DNA of 64,000 nt, taken from positions 7,155,174-7,219,173 of the forward strand of contig JABACO010000021.1 in NCBI GenBank assembly GCA_013339895.1, read 5' to 3'. Position 1 is the first letter of the stretch; every line of letters starts with the position of its first letter. This stretch comes from Ephydatia muelleri (Eukaryota > Porifera > Demospongiae > Spongillida > Spongillidae). The notes beneath the pieces are model-generated. The model was given only the letters and a program-made list of their open reading frames with translations, made no database searches and was not told where the DNA came from. Positions 11,891 to 25,316 of the stretch are shown one piece after another. A program made the position numbers and the translations under genes.

Positions 11891-14800
11891 TCACATCCAT
11901 ATATGATACCATAACTTCACTTGTTTTCTGGCATTGTCAATAATCAAGTAACAAAATGTTTGGGTGTGTTGTGAATTCTCAGGGAAGACCCCAGCATCAT
12001 CCACCTTTGTCAAAGTGAGAGTGATAGAAAGAGGGAGGAGAGCGAGTGACAGGAAAGGGGAGGAGAAGAGGGGTGGGATAAGAGAGGAGAGGACAAGAGG
12101 TGTGGTAGGAGGAAAAGAGTGTGGAGGAGAGGAAGAAGAGGTGGGGGGAGAGGAAGAAGAGGAGGGGTGGGAAATAGAGGAGGGGTGGGAAATAGAGGTG
12201 GGGTGGGTGAGGACAAGTGGGAGAAGTTCAACAAAGCCTCAACACGCTACAAAGCAATACCCTGGCTGTGACTTCAAAGACGGTAGAGGCAATTTGTAGC
12301 TTCTTTGTATATGGATCCTTCACGACCCTAGAAGTGCACAACACATGTCACTATGCAAGATGTAGTACCCTGTCCTCATACCATCACTAAACTAGAGGCA
12401 AGGAAAAGGGCAGTATAGGTATGAGGGCAGGATACTATGTGGTATGAGGGCAGGATACTATGGGGTATGAGGGTAGGATACTATGGGGTATGAGGGCAGG
12501 ATACTATGGGGGCATGACAGCAAGATACTATGGAGTATGAAGGTAGGATATTACAGTAACCTTTTGCAATACTCACGTGACAAGTTCTTTGTACATGGCT
12601 TTTGTCACATCGAGGTATGGAGTGATGGTGTCTTCATACTGAATTATATCAAACAGAGAGAAAGAAATGATTAGCAGGATAGTGCAAGAAGACCTCCACT
12701 TGTAACACTCTCTAACATATGAATGTGTCATGTTACAGTGCTCGTTCTGTCTAAATGTGAGCAAATGTAATTGTTTCACCCCAAGAAATCGTTCTATTGG
12801 AACAACTTGTTCAAGGAAGATGAGTTTCAGGGCAGGAATGCTATGTGGTCATAACTCTGTTTTCATTCTATATTTATGGTCAAAGAATCCTCAATAATAT
12901 TCCAGTCAAAGCAATTAGCATCACCACTTCCAGGTTTCTCAGAAAAGTCCTTTAATTGGATTCACATTAACTAACAATAACAAAATAATGTCACTTCACA
13001 CTACAGCCATAACAGAAGTGGCTATGTTGCTGATGCCATGGCAACATTTAGAGATACAAAATAACATGACACGAATTATGCTACAATGCAAAAGAAGCCG
13101 AGAAACAGTTTGTTTCAAAGCCAGCTGTCGCAGCACAGCTATCAGTAATCAATCACACAGCAGGTGGCTTCCCTACATGGTCAGCATTTAGGTGGCATCC
13201 CTAGATGGTCAGTGTTTAGGTGGCTTCCTAGATGGTCAGTGTTTTAGGTGGTTTCCTAGATGGTCAGTGTTTAGGTGGCTTCCCTAGATGGTCAGTGTTT
13301 AGGTGGCTTTCCCTACATGGTCAGTTTTCAGGTGGCATCCCTACATGGTCATGTTTAGGTGGCTTCCCTAGATGGTCAGTTTTCAGGTGGCTTCCCTAGA
13401 TGGTCAGCATTTAGGTGGCATCCCTACAAGGTCAGTTTTCACATCCCTATATGGTCGGTCAGTGTTTAGGTGGCTTCCCTAGATGGTCAGTTTTCAGGTG
13501 GCTTCCCTACATGGTCAGCGTTTAGGTGGCATCCCTATGTGGTCAGGTCAAGGCGTGTAGAAAGGTAGGTTGGGCATATGATGGGACACATAGGGGGAAA
13601 CAAAGGGGGACACACAGGTTTGTAGGAGGTACAGCATGGCATGAAACACACTGTGTGGTACGTAGCTGACACCTGTGTGGTACGTAGCCGACACCTGTGT
13701 GGTACGTAGCCAACACCCTGTGTGGTACGTAGCCGACACCCTGTGTGGTACCCTGTGGTACGTAGCCAACACCTGTGTGGTATGTAGCTGACACCCTGTG
13801 GTACGTAAGCCAACACCCTGTGTGGTATGTAGCTGACACTGTGTGGTACATAGCCAACACCCTGTGTGGTACATAGCCAACACCCTGTGTGGTATATAGC
13901 CAGCTTATAACACCCTAGATGGGGCAGGTATATGCACCTGGTTGACAGGTCCCCCCAGAGCCAGGTGTTTGAAGACTCTAAACAGGAATTCTGCCCTCTG
14001 TGCCTCATCGAACATCCCATAGTTGGCACAGTCAGGGTCCAAAGCACCTAGGAGAAAAAATCACTCCACTGAGGCACGGGGGCAGTGGCTGAGGTAAACT
14101 GACCTTTCTCAGCTCATCCGATACCAGGAAATCATCCATGACGTCAATCAAAGCACTTGACAATGTGTCCCGTCTCTCGCACAACCCCTTAATAAATAAA
14201 CAGTTTAGAAATACAGAGGAACATCAGGTGTTGGTCCCATGCTACCAGCTCCAATGTTGCTAGACAACTTAAGACAGAACACAGTTTAAACCCACCTGAG
14301 GAGTGCAAGTGATCAAAGAAGCTCATGTTAAGCTGAGAGCATGGAACATCTTTGACACTGACATGCGTAAACTTTACTGCCTGGGATTCAACAACAAAGC
14401 GTTTACGGCAAGTGTTCAGATTCGGGTGCGCAATAATAGGAGAACAAGGACACTTACTGATTGGAGCCCAATGACCATCAGCTGCATGCTCCTGCAAGTC
14501 GCAGACATATCAGTTAACGCTGTACAGCTAAATTGGAGTGAACAAACCCTGAGAGTGTCTGTGACCACAGAAGACTGGAAAAAATCCTGGGTGCGTAAAG
14601 ACTTGCTCTTAAACAGGGCACTAGTTAGTTACAACACCCCCTACCAAACAAAATCATTTTTCTGATACACCTGAAACGGCTTATTGTACAGGAACGTTGC
14701 GAACTTCATCCTGTTTTTCATACCCCTAAATGTCGTGTAATGAGTCGTTCACGAGTTCCTAGAGCGCGGTAAAACCAGCTGGCTACCATTTTTCTAGAAG

Positions 14801-14891
14801 CTCTGTGGCTTCATTTGCCTTGTTTGCAATAGCGTCAAATGATATCATCAGAGAGCGAAATAAACTGGAAACGGTTGTTGTCAGCTGCCAT
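11891..14891 (-). CDS. CFAP300 (C11orf70 homologue), copy A with frameshifts
   Basis: The same ten exons as in copy B are present: 14891-14787, 14725-14645, 14586-14548, 14491-14458, 14380-14296, 14187-14104, 14047-13938, 12638-12577, 12327-12261 and 12004-11891. Five of the first seven differ from copy B by a single base, which breaks the frame: exon 1 (+1, near 14837), exon 2 (-1, near 14648), exon 5 (+1, near 14370), exon 6 (+1, near 14142) and exon 7 (-1, near 14040). Exons 8-10 agree with copy B. All five lesions lie in the last 1.3 kb before the contig end at 15286, which suggests poor consensus rather than a dead gene. See copy B for function. Confidence 0.85.
12417..12553. repeat. ~22-bp minisatellite in CFAP300 intron 8 (copy A)
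   Basis: About six units of GTATGAGGGCAGGATACTAT plus GG, beside the exon 8 donor. Confidence 0.85.
13165..13545. repeat. ~28-bp minisatellite in CFAP300 intron 7 (copy A)
   Basis: About 14 units based on GGTGGCTTCCCTAGATGGTC plus AGTGTTTA, with AGATGG/ACATGG variants. Confidence 0.9.
13640..13895. repeat. ~22-bp minisatellite in CFAP300 intron 7 (copy A)
   Basis: About 11 units based on TGTGTGGTACGTAGCCAACA plus CCC, next to the exon 7 donor. Confidence 0.9.
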
Positions 14892-15035
14892 TGGACTTGT
14901 CTTAGATGACGAGATATATTTTACGCCAGCAAGCGCGCATGCGTGACTGCTTGAGAAGTATAAATTCCAGCCGCCACTTCTCTCGTATTGCATACAGATT
15001 CCACAAACGACGATGTCATTGTGTATATAAACGAA

Positions 15036-15045
15036 TGTTGTTTAC
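15036..15045. promoter_or_regulatory. Forkhead/FOXJ1-like site upstream of CFAP300 (copy A)
   Basis: TGTTGTTTAC lies about 150 bp upstream of the CFAP300 start codon, inside the larger palindrome GTTTACATAAAC and near TGTATATAAAC. FOXJ1 is a known driver of motile-cilium genes in animals. That it binds here is inference. Confidence 0.3.
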
Positions 15046-15286
15046 ATAAACCGTTATGCACTAGACCATGCCGAGGTCAATAAAGTGTAAATAAAAAAAG
15101 CACAATGTTTACGTCCTCATCGTTGAACCAAGTGCCTCAAGGGTAAAAACACTGTGCATTCGAGTGCAATGTTTGGCATCAGTACCGCGACCAAGAAACA
15201 ACGTATGGCGCCCGCACCCCACCCAATTGACAGCCATCTCTTCAACCACACACAACGGTATAGCATGAAAAGATGCACAGACAACT

Positions 15287-16286
15287 NNNNNNNNNNNNNN
15301 NNNNNNNNNNNNNNNNNNNNNNNNNNNNNNNNNNNNNNNNNNNNNNNNNNNNNNNNNNNNNNNNNNNNNNNNNNNNNNNNNNNNNNNNNNNNNNNNNNNN
15401 NNNNNNNNNNNNNNNNNNNNNNNNNNNNNNNNNNNNNNNNNNNNNNNNNNNNNNNNNNNNNNNNNNNNNNNNNNNNNNNNNNNNNNNNNNNNNNNNNNNN
15501 NNNNNNNNNNNNNNNNNNNNNNNNNNNNNNNNNNNNNNNNNNNNNNNNNNNNNNNNNNNNNNNNNNNNNNNNNNNNNNNNNNNNNNNNNNNNNNNNNNNN
15601 NNNNNNNNNNNNNNNNNNNNNNNNNNNNNNNNNNNNNNNNNNNNNNNNNNNNNNNNNNNNNNNNNNNNNNNNNNNNNNNNNNNNNNNNNNNNNNNNNNNN
15701 NNNNNNNNNNNNNNNNNNNNNNNNNNNNNNNNNNNNNNNNNNNNNNNNNNNNNNNNNNNNNNNNNNNNNNNNNNNNNNNNNNNNNNNNNNNNNNNNNNNN
15801 NNNNNNNNNNNNNNNNNNNNNNNNNNNNNNNNNNNNNNNNNNNNNNNNNNNNNNNNNNNNNNNNNNNNNNNNNNNNNNNNNNNNNNNNNNNNNNNNNNNN
15901 NNNNNNNNNNNNNNNNNNNNNNNNNNNNNNNNNNNNNNNNNNNNNNNNNNNNNNNNNNNNNNNNNNNNNNNNNNNNNNNNNNNNNNNNNNNNNNNNNNNN
16001 NNNNNNNNNNNNNNNNNNNNNNNNNNNNNNNNNNNNNNNNNNNNNNNNNNNNNNNNNNNNNNNNNNNNNNNNNNNNNNNNNNNNNNNNNNNNNNNNNNNN
16101 NNNNNNNNNNNNNNNNNNNNNNNNNNNNNNNNNNNNNNNNNNNNNNNNNNNNNNNNNNNNNNNNNNNNNNNNNNNNNNNNNNNNNNNNNNNNNNNNNNNN
16201 NNNNNNNNNNNNNNNNNNNNNNNNNNNNNNNNNNNNNNNNNNNNNNNNNNNNNNNNNNNNNNNNNNNNNNNNNNNNNNNNNNNNNN
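15287..16286. other. Scaffold gap, exactly 1000 N
   Basis: A fixed-size gap between contigs. The sequence on both sides belongs to the same duplicated block, so the true distance is unknown and may be negative (overlap). Confidence 1.
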
Positions 16287-16984
16287 ACACATGTCCACAC
16301 ACACATCAACACACATGTCCCACACACATCAACACACATGTCCACACACACATGTCCACACACACATCAACACACATGTCCACAAACACACATCAACACA
16401 TGTTCACACACCATCAACACACACACATCAACACACAATACACATCATATACATGGTGCCCCATAATGAAGACAAATAATCGCAGCTTGTTAACTAAATT
16501 TTTAGTTTGTTATAATGGCATGACATAAATGAATAATTGATATATTTACCTTCCTATTAACTGAAATCTAAATCACTAATTAATTTAAATACAGTAATAA
16601 TCATGGATACACAGATGTCATATTACTTTGAATGTCCTACTATTGAAGTTCTATTAAATTTCATTTAATTTCTTCCGACAAAGATTAATACATTATTAAT
16701 TTTAATGATAAATAAATACTACTTTGGTGAATTAGCCAAAACTGCAACCTATCATCTATAACTTATTTCATTATTTTTGGGCACTTGATCATGAGGTTTT
16801 TCTATTTGACAATGTTTTTAATTTCTTTTATTAATGATAAATATTCATTACAATAAACTGTGTATTTTCCTTCATTGTGTGACACCTTGTAGATGCATCC
16901 GTATAGACCCATCCCCTGCTACAAACAGATGCAGAGACTAAAACGGTGGTCAAACACACAAATACAGTATTTTCAGGGTACTGT

Positions 16985-18575
16985 GACAATGCAAGGAGAT
17001 CAGGGTGGTAGGGTGGTACTGCAAGGAGATCAGGGTGATAGGGTGGTACTGCAAGGAGATCGGTGGTAGGGTGGTACTGCAAGGAGATCAGGGTGATAGG
17101 GTGGTACTGCAAGGAGATCAGGGTGGTACTGTAAGGAGATCAGGGTGGTAGGGTGGTACTGTAAGGAGATCAGGGTAGTAGGGTGGTACTGCAAGGAGAT
17201 CAGGGTGATAGGGTGGTACTGCAAGGAGATCAGGGTGGTAGGTGGTACTGCAAGGAGATCAGGGTGATAGGGTGGTACTGTAAGGAGATCAGGGTGGTAC
17301 TGTAAGGAGATCAGGGTGGTACTGTAGGAGATCAGGGTGGTAGGATGGTACTGCAAGGAGATCAGGGTGGTAGGGTGGTACTGCAAGGAGATCAGGGTGG
17401 TAGGGTGGTACTGCAAAGAGATCAGGGTGATAGGGTGGTACTGTAAGGAGATCAGGGTGATAGGGTCGTACTGTAAGGAGATCAGGTGATACTGTAAGGA
17501 GATCAGGGTGGTAGGGTGGTACTGTAAGGAGATCAGGGTGGTAGGGTGGTACTGCAAGGAGATCAGGGTGATAGGGTGGTACTGTAAGGAGATAAGGGTG
17601 GTACTGTAAGGAGATCAGGGTGGTACTGTAAGGGAGATCGGGTGGTAGGATGGTACGCTGCAAGGAGATCAGGTGGTAGGGTGTGGTACTTGCAAGGAGA
17701 TCAGGGTGGTAGGGTGGTACTGCAAAGAGATCAGGGTGATAGGGTGGTACTGTAAGGAGATCAGGGTGATAGGGTCGTACTGTAAGGAGATCAGGTGATA
17801 CTGTAAGGAGATCAGGGTGGTAGGGTGGTACTGTAAGGAGATCAGGGTGGTAGGGTGGTACTGCAAGGAGATCAGGGTGGTAGGGTGGGTACTGCAAGGA
17901 GATCAGGGTGATAGGGGGTACTGTAAGGAGATCAGGGTGATAGGGTCGTACTGTAAGGAGATCAGGTGATACTGTAAGGAGATCAGTGGTGGTAGGGTGG
18001 TACTGTAAGGAGATCAGGGTGGTACTGTAAGGAGATCAGGGTGGTACTGTAAGGAGATCAGGGTGGTACTGTAAGGAGATCAGGGTGGTACTGTAAGGAG
18101 ATCAGGGTGGTACTGTAAGGAGATCAGGGTGGTAGGGTGGTACTGTAAGGAGATCAGGGTGGTAGGGTGGTACTGTAAGGAGATCAGGGTGGTAGGGTAG
18201 GGTGGTACTGTAAGGAGATCAGGGTGGTAGGGTGGTACTGTAAGGAGATCAGGGTGGTAGGGTGTACTGTAAGGAGATCAGGGTGGTAGGGGGTGGTACT
18301 GTAAGGAGATCAGGGTGGTAGGGTGTACTGTAAGGAGATCAGGTGGGGGGTATGTTTGTTTAGGGTGGTACCTGGTAAGGAGATACAGGGTGGTAGGGTG
18401 GTACTGTAAGGAGATCAGGGTGGTAGGGTGGTACTTGTAAGGAGATCAGGGTGGTAGGGTGGTTACTTGTAAGGAGATCAGGGTGGTAGGGGGGGTACTG
18501 TAAGGAGATCAGGGTGGTAGGGTGGTACTGTAGGAGATCAGGTGATACTGTAAGGAGATCAGGGTGGTAGGTTGT
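16985..18575. repeat. VNTR-1, expanded and degenerate in copy B
   Basis: About 1.6 kb of the G-rich 30-bp unit, against about 0.57 kb in copy A. Many shortened units lack the GGTAGG part, and there are frequent 1-bp indels and blocks duplicated at higher order. Confidence 0.93.
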
Positions 18576-18587
18576 AAGCTGTGGCAA

Positions 18588-18680
18588 CATAACACTAATG
18601 CTACTGGTGTAGTGGTCACACCACTAATGCTACTGGTGTAGTGGTTCATAGCCACACCACTAATGCTACTGGTGTAACTA
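18588..18680. repeat. VNTR-2 remnant in copy B
   Basis: Only two to three units of CACTAATGCTACTGGTGTAG remain, against about 18 in copy A. Confidence 0.9.
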
Positions 18681-18812
18681 TCAACAAGTGTCCCATGGCA
18701 AACTATCAACAAGTGTCCCATGGAAACTGTCAACAAGTGTCCCTAACAGATGTCCTGTGGCAAACTAAAAAGGGCTGAGCACTAGCTATCATGGTATGAA
18801 TTTGGGACTCAC

Positions 18813-19223
18813 AAAATCAAGGTTCCTATGGCAAAACCAAATGTTGCAACAGCAAAGAAATATCCAGAGTCTTCCACAGTGAAGGCAAATTGGTTGGTGA
18901 GAATGGGATTGGAGAGGGTGTCAATGATGTTGTAGCCACTGTCAATGGTGTAGAACACCATTACCAGTACACAGAGAAACTTCATGGAGAGGGAGGGGCA
19001 AGAGGGAGGGAGGGGAGGGAAGGAAAGAGGGAGAGGACATAAGTCAATTAACCAACACTTTGTATACATGTACACACATGTAGGCATGCATTCTCAACAC
19101 AAGCAAAGTATGCACACACCACACCCACACACACCAAGGTGTACAACTCAAGCACATTTACAAAATATGCACAAATCACACCCACATTCACACCCACATT
19201 CACACCCCACATTCACACACATG

Positions 19224-19254
<31 letters not shown>

Positions 19255-21106
19255 ACCATGGTTTTGCGGCCAGGTCGGTGACATTTCCAGGGGATCTGAA
19301 GACAACCCAGCAGGACTTTGCACACCTTCCGATTGTCCCGTGTGCAGTATCCTTCTCCTCGGAACATGAAGAGCTGGAGGACCATCACCCCTGCAGCCAA
19401 CACTGCATTGATCCACCCCACAATCCTGAACTTATCCACCCCTGGTATCATCTGTAGTAGTATTACCAGAACTGTGGGCCACATGGGGGCACACACACAC
19501 ACATGCACACACACATACACATTTAACAAGACATGTCCTGGTCAATAGCAGTGTCATGATAATTATGAGATTCTTACCCACACTGAAACCAGACACCAGT
19601 GAATTGCTGATTGCAAATAACGAGTGGAGCAGATCTTTAGTGCGGATGACATGTTTGACCTTTGCTGCTACCACTGTATCAGTTGTATTTGCGTACTCAG
19701 AAGATCCTTCATCATTCTGTTCTTCTGGCTTCCTCCCAGATACAATTTCCATAGCCTGATTGGTACCAATCTCTGTACAATTGTCTTCTTCTCCCACCAT
19801 ATTCCTGCCATCATTTCCCTCCACATTTCTGCCATCTTTTCCCTCCTCATTCCTGCCATCTTTTCCCTCCACATTTCTGCCATCTTTTCCCTCCACATTC
19901 CTGCCATTGTTTCCCTCCACACTACTGCCATCTTTTCCCTCCATCACAGTCCTGCCATCTTCTTCCCCCACACCCCTGTCCTCCCTCATCCCCTTCAGCT
20001 CCAGCTTCAACTGATCGTACTCCTCGCACCTCTCCCCATAGTAAGCCACAGCCAGGAACCAGCCCAGCCCTGCATGTGCCCCTATGAGCAGCCTGGAGAC
20101 CAACATCATCACCCCATTGGTGGCCAATCCGTAGATCACCCCTCCCACAAGATGGAGGAACACACTGAACATGTAGCAGGACCAGTAGGAGAAGTAGTGT
20201 AGGAGAACTCCCGTTCCCACGGCAGCGATGGTCTCACCCACACTATACATGGCAACGATCCACGCATATACAATCTCAGACTCCCCCAGACCTGATGTTC
20301 CCAGGCCAGTGGTTCCCAGACCTGAGGTTCCCAGCTGGAATATGGTGAAGACATGAGCTGTTATCAAAACTAATTAAATAGTCAAAATATGGTCTATTGA
20401 ATATTTAGGGTCAACAACACCATGTCTAGACCACAGTGGACAAGTATGTGGGCACAGACACAATAGAACTGACATTAGGGTCCATGAGCTGACATAAGGT
20501 GACATTAGGGTACATGAACACATTAGGGTACATGAACACATTAGGGTACATGAGCTGACATAAGGTGACATTAGGGTACATGAACACATTAGGGTACATG
20601 AGCTGACATAAGGTGACATTAGGGTGCATGAACACATTAGGGTACATGAACACATTAGGGTGCATGAACACATTAGGGTACATGAACACATTAGGGTACA
20701 TGAGCTGACATAAGGTGACATTAGGGTGCATGAACTGACATAAGGTGACATTAGGGTACATGAGCTGACATTAGGGTGACATTAGGCTATGTGAGGGTAC
20801 AACTGATCATTTGGTACACTGTAATTAAAATCTGGTAGTTGTCAACTGGTACATGTAATGTCTTATATATGAAGCAAAGGTTATGTACACACTTCAATAC
20901 CACCAGTAAGGGAGGAGGGGGGTGAAGGGGGGGTGGAGGGTTTGTATACCTGTTTCTGTCCCAGTCCTGTTTTCTTGAGGGTAAGTTATGAATTGGTGCA
21001 GTGTGGAGAAGGGTGTGGCATAGCCCACACATACAAGGGCTGTGACCACCATGGTATATATCCAGTTGCATCTCAGCCTCCACATCTTCGCTACATCTGT
21101 AACCAT
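18813..21106 (-). CDS. MFSD8-like transporter, N-terminal part (copy B, exon 1 frameshifted)
   Basis: Exons 21106-20950, 20334-19578, 19471-19257 and 18979-18813 correspond to copy A. Exon 1 has one extra T (TGTTTCTG against TGTTCTG) just before the GTATAC donor, making it 157 instead of 156 bp and breaking phase with exon 2. The other exons are the same length. The extra base lies in a T run, so a consensus error is plausible. One Ser-to-Phe change (GLGWS to GLGWF) distinguishes exon 2. Confidence 0.65.
20459..20785. repeat. ACATTAGGG minisatellite, expanded in copy B
   Basis: The copy B form of the array at 3605-3765, with extra CATTAGGGTACATGAACA units. Confidence 0.9.
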
Positions 21107-21159
21107 GGTAAAGAAGGACGGGCATAAATGGAGGCAGATCATCTCAGTATTGCATAGCT

Positions 21160-21622
21160 CCACCCCCCACCATCTCCATATCACCTGCTCCGCCCCCCAC
21201 CATCTCCATATCACCTGCTCCGCCCCCCACCATCTCCATATCACCTGCTCCGCCCCCCACCATCTCCATATCACCTGCTCCACCCCCCACCATCTCCATA
21301 TCACCTGCTCTGCCCCCCACCATCTCCATATCACCTGCTCCGCCCCCCACCATCTCCATATCACCTGCTCCGCCCCCACCATCTCCATATCACCTGCTCC
21401 GCCCCCCACCATCTCCATATCACCTGCTCCGCCCCCCACCATCTCCATATCACCTGCTCCGCCCCCACCATCTCCATATCACCTGCTCCGCCCCCCACCA
21501 TCTCCATATCACCTGCTCCGCCCCCACCATCTCCATATCACCTGCTCCGCCCCCACCATCTCCATATCACCTGCTCCGCCCCCACCATCTCCATATCACC
21601 TGCTCCGCCCCCACCATCTCCA
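21160..21622. repeat. ~30-bp minisatellite upstream of transporter exon 1 (copy B)
   Basis: About 16 units of the same CACCATCTCC...CTCCGCCCCC repeat as at 4138-4603, with a different order of unit variants. Confidence 0.95.
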
Positions 21623-21629
21623 GAGGTAA

Positions 21630-24125
21630 TATACCAGAGGGATTGGAAACAAATCATGTGTGCAATACATTTTAATTCAAGGCCTCACAAACTATTATCT
21701 AATGTGGATCACACCATAAGGGGGGTAGTCATTGTTATACAAGAGAATAACGAACAGAATTTGCTAAGTTGAAGGCTCGCGTGGTTGGTGGTGCTTTGCT
21801 AGTTCTTTTTACGTCCATTTTATGTGCTCATTTTGGTAAGTTAGTGTTGATTGCTCCGTTGGCAATCCCTCTAAGTCTATCTAGCATTGGCGATACTTGG
21901 TGTTGATTGGTAGTGCGTATTATCACCGAGTCATCTCTGTCCCGGTAGCATAGCTCTTTCGTGGGCAACAACGCAATATGGAAGCCACTTTTATATAATA
22001 ACACATCGATGCCGTACACTACCATTCTACCCTATTTCTGCGCGAGTGTTCTAGTCTATGTATGATGGGGCTGCTCACCTGCTCTCCTCTTTTTTTCCGT
22101 TTTCATCCTCGTCTCCTGTTACGGGAGCGTAAGTTTTGCACATCTTCAGCTACTAATCTTCACGAGGCATGGCTCTACCAGTTCATCATGATAGCTGAGA
22201 TATTATTGGCGGGAGGGCGGGGCGTGGGGAGGGGAGTTATTGCTACGTCACCATCTCGGCGACAGGGATCTGGGCACAAGAGAGGGGTGTGCAGCTGCCG
22301 TTTATTGTCTACCTTGTCAGTGATGTAAACCGTCATAATGAAAACGATGTTCCATTGTTTCGCTTGTCTGAATTAATCCCATAACCGTATTAATTAATAG
22401 CTGCAAAGACCTGTGGCTATACTACTCATAGTGCCGGTTATGTCGGGGAGGGTGGGGGTACGGGAGTCTGTATCAGGTGTAAGGTGCCATTACTATTATT
22501 CAATACGGTTTGCTCACTTGAACATAGGGAATAATGGATTGCTGCTGCCATTCCCTCCACTTGACACATGCAGTATAGAGTACTTTATACAGAAGTACAC
22601 AATCCGATGCATTATCTTAACTAATTGGTTTGGGCCACGGAAGAAACAGTCTTCTATACCAGTTTTTTTCCCCCTTTTTCCTATCTTAGTTGCTTGGCTC
22701 AAACATGTGTACAGTGCTATCCTTCTTTAAGTCATTCAAAAAGACTATTTAGCGAGAATGGCACGATCCTTTACTTGAGTAGAAAATTGTGCGGGCTTAT
22801 AGCCTAACTATTGCAAGCTGTATCCATGCAAATGATAAGTTTTGGATTTTAAAAGAAATAATGACGTGTAGACATCATTTATGTATTCCAAATGGAAAGA
22901 GAAATGAAATCTAAGGACCTAACCTCTATCTCCATTTGACGGTCCATGAGGGTTTTTCTTGGAATATTTATCTTTGGACAACAGAATATTCTATAATTTA
23001 AAAATAGAAACTAAGACGACTTCTTGTTATGTATTTATATATTTAGTTATCAAATACATACTGCACTAATATTCTAGGGCTCAACCTGCATGGCCCTAGC
23101 ATTGGATCTCACTAATGCAATGCTCAGTCTTGAATAAAGTTCAAAGGTGGCTTGAGATATTTGATGTTGAACAAGAGAGTGAAGGATAGCAAGATTGGTA
23201 CCAAACTAGGAATTAAAACACTGCCACGCCTCCCTGTCCCATGTGCCATATGATTCCACACCCCAACCCAGCATACTTTGCATCAGTGGTGGTGTGCTTC
23301 TTCAGTTCAGCTGCTTCTAAGGCAGCACCTGCTGATGCTCCCACTGCAGACAATATATTTGTATTAAGCGGTGAAACAACAGGTCAAAAGTGGCTGGCCT
23401 TCTTGTATTCCAATCCATAACTAGGATGTCTGCTGAGTGCTGACCAAGAGTGAGAAAGATTTGTGCTAAGCCCCGAGCCTACTTTCACCTAGACGGACAG
23501 ATGTGCACAACAAAATGACTCAGCCAAGATATCTCTGAGTGTGTTGTGGCGAACAAAGTGCACATTGTGAACCGCATGAAGTGTCCAGACTTAGCCACCA
23601 CCAAAAGAAGTGAAGAACTCATCTAGGAGCTGGCAGTAATCCTATACGAAACTGAAATCTGATTATTATAAACGTCTACTGAGTTATTGATTTTGATTTT
23701 AGTTAATTGAAGTTGATTTTTGATTTTAGCAAATTGGAAGGTAAATATTTATATTAACGTTTCTTCTCATGTCACTATAATGTACTAAATTAATTGTTTA
23801 ACAACTACATTTAGTTTTAAAGCGATTCTCCTTGTTTGCCTGTATCTCTAGCGAATCTGAAAGATAGACTCCCTATGCCAATGAAGTGGCAATCTGAGTC
23901 CATTTTAGGACATCAGGACTGGTACCATTTGTCTGCAGCACACTTGACAAAGAAACTTGGTGCATGCTATATTTCACAGATAAGCAGTTAACCACATACC
24001 CACACATGGTCAATATTATAATTATGTTTTTTGACACAGAGGTACACTTCTACACTGGTCTAAATATTGTCTCAATAATGAATGCTTAGTTGTCGGCTAG
24101 AGTATATTCTTTGAGTGGGATGATT
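21630..24125. other. No gene recognised (copy B of 4606-7100)
   Basis: Same content as in copy A. Open frames here are not maintained between copies. Confidence 0.5.
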
Positions 24126-25316
24126 TCAGTGGGTCACAGGTGTCACAAGGTAGACATCAAAGAATGTGGCAAAGGATTGGGAATATGGACAACACGGGGC
24201 ACCCTGGACACTTCCTGCAGGAGGCTTTGGAACCACCACCTTGATCTTGCCTCCAGTGCATAGCTTGACCACAAGGGAACTGTGTGTGGTGACAGTGGGC
24301 AGTTCCACTGATCCATCAGCAGGGGAAGCGTAAGACTGTGAATATACTCTACTGCGAGAGTTAGCATTGCAGTTTTGAATTGACGAGCACTTGATGAAAG
24401 ACAGCCCTGTTCTGTGCCACAGACTTGTCCACTTGGAAGTACACCTGGCTTGATATGAAGTAGTACCCACTTTGTGGTACCTGCAGTGATTGGTCACTAG
24501 CACTGAAGTTCATGCCTCCATCAACAAAGGCCACACCATCAACACTGCTGCATTCCCAGCCCATGTTGTAGTACAGCTGGTCTGAATGAAGATAGAACTA
24601 GTTATCAATTTATTTTATGCTATCTAACTATTACCAGAGCCAGAGGTTGGTGCAGAATCTGCAGATCCTCTGACATGAGCAATGGGAGCAGTCTGTGTAT
24701 GAAGGACATTAAAATAGTTATTCGCACATGACCAAGAAGGCAATTACTGTACCTCATCTGAGAGTGACGAGTAGCAAGATGGGCCAGAGTCGACGTCTCG
24801 AACTGTGAACGTAAAGGGTAGGGGAAAATCGTAGTGCCACGTATATATTGCCAGTGCTTACATATAGCACACTGTAGATATGGAGTGATGGCTGTCCTAT
24901 ATGCACGTATACATGTGAGTACTATAGTATAAGCGCACGCATCAGCATGAGAATTTGCAAATATACTCCTTGCATTGTTGTGCGGTGTGGTGACAGTATC
25001 GATACAGTTACAATTGAGAACTGCAGTCGAGTGCTGACTTACTGGCTCTAGCATGAATGGACCGATGCGTTTGAACTGTTAACGAAACGCTCTCCTGCAT
25101 GGGGAATTGCAGAAGTATTTGTGATGCAAGTATGCTACATGACTTGCACATGATGTCACATACGTTGTCTTCGACGTAGCCGACTTGGTTCGAAAAAGTC
25201 CTTTGTGTTACGGTCAGTGGTGCAGCCGCGATGGTTGTGACAAAAACCAATCCTACGATGGCAGTCGCTAGTGTCAACACTGCTAGCTGTTCTCTCTTTC
25301 TGATCATATCCATCAT
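24126..25316 (-). CDS. TNF-family ligand (copy B, frameshifted in the TNF domain)
   Basis: Exons 25316-25043, 24802-24753, 24692-24635 and 24581-24126 mirror copy A. The last exon has one extra T (GCAGTTTTGAATTG, near 24374; copy A and the 57-kb paralogue both read GCAGTTTGAATTG). This shifts the frame in the middle of the TNF homology domain. Two other sequences agree against it, so a consensus error or a null allele are both possible. Confidence 0.8.

Larger units (their letters stand above)
1..15286. repeat. Copy A of a ~16 kb duplicated block
   Basis: This stretch matches 16287-32259 almost base for base in the same orientation. It holds the transporter fragment, the TNF ligand, the small ORF and CFAP300 in the same order. 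Differences are scattered substitutions, 1-bp indels and large length changes in minisatellites. The copy ends at a 1000-N gap, and copy B begins in the same CA-rich sequence that opens this window. Two haplotypes of one locus placed in tandem explain this best; a real recent tandem duplication is the alternative. Confidence 0.9.

Noticed and set aside
13640..13895. Regularly spaced repeats resembling a CRISPR array
   Set aside because: Units abut with no unique spacers, and the setting is an animal intron; it is a minisatellite.
15109..16479. Frames of about 400 codons spanning N tracts
   Set aside because: Made of unknown bases; no evidence for coding.
7101..25316. Counting copies A and B of TNF as two paralogues
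   Set aside because: Introns and flanks are near-identical, unlike the 57-kb gene; they are better explained as two alleles of one gene.
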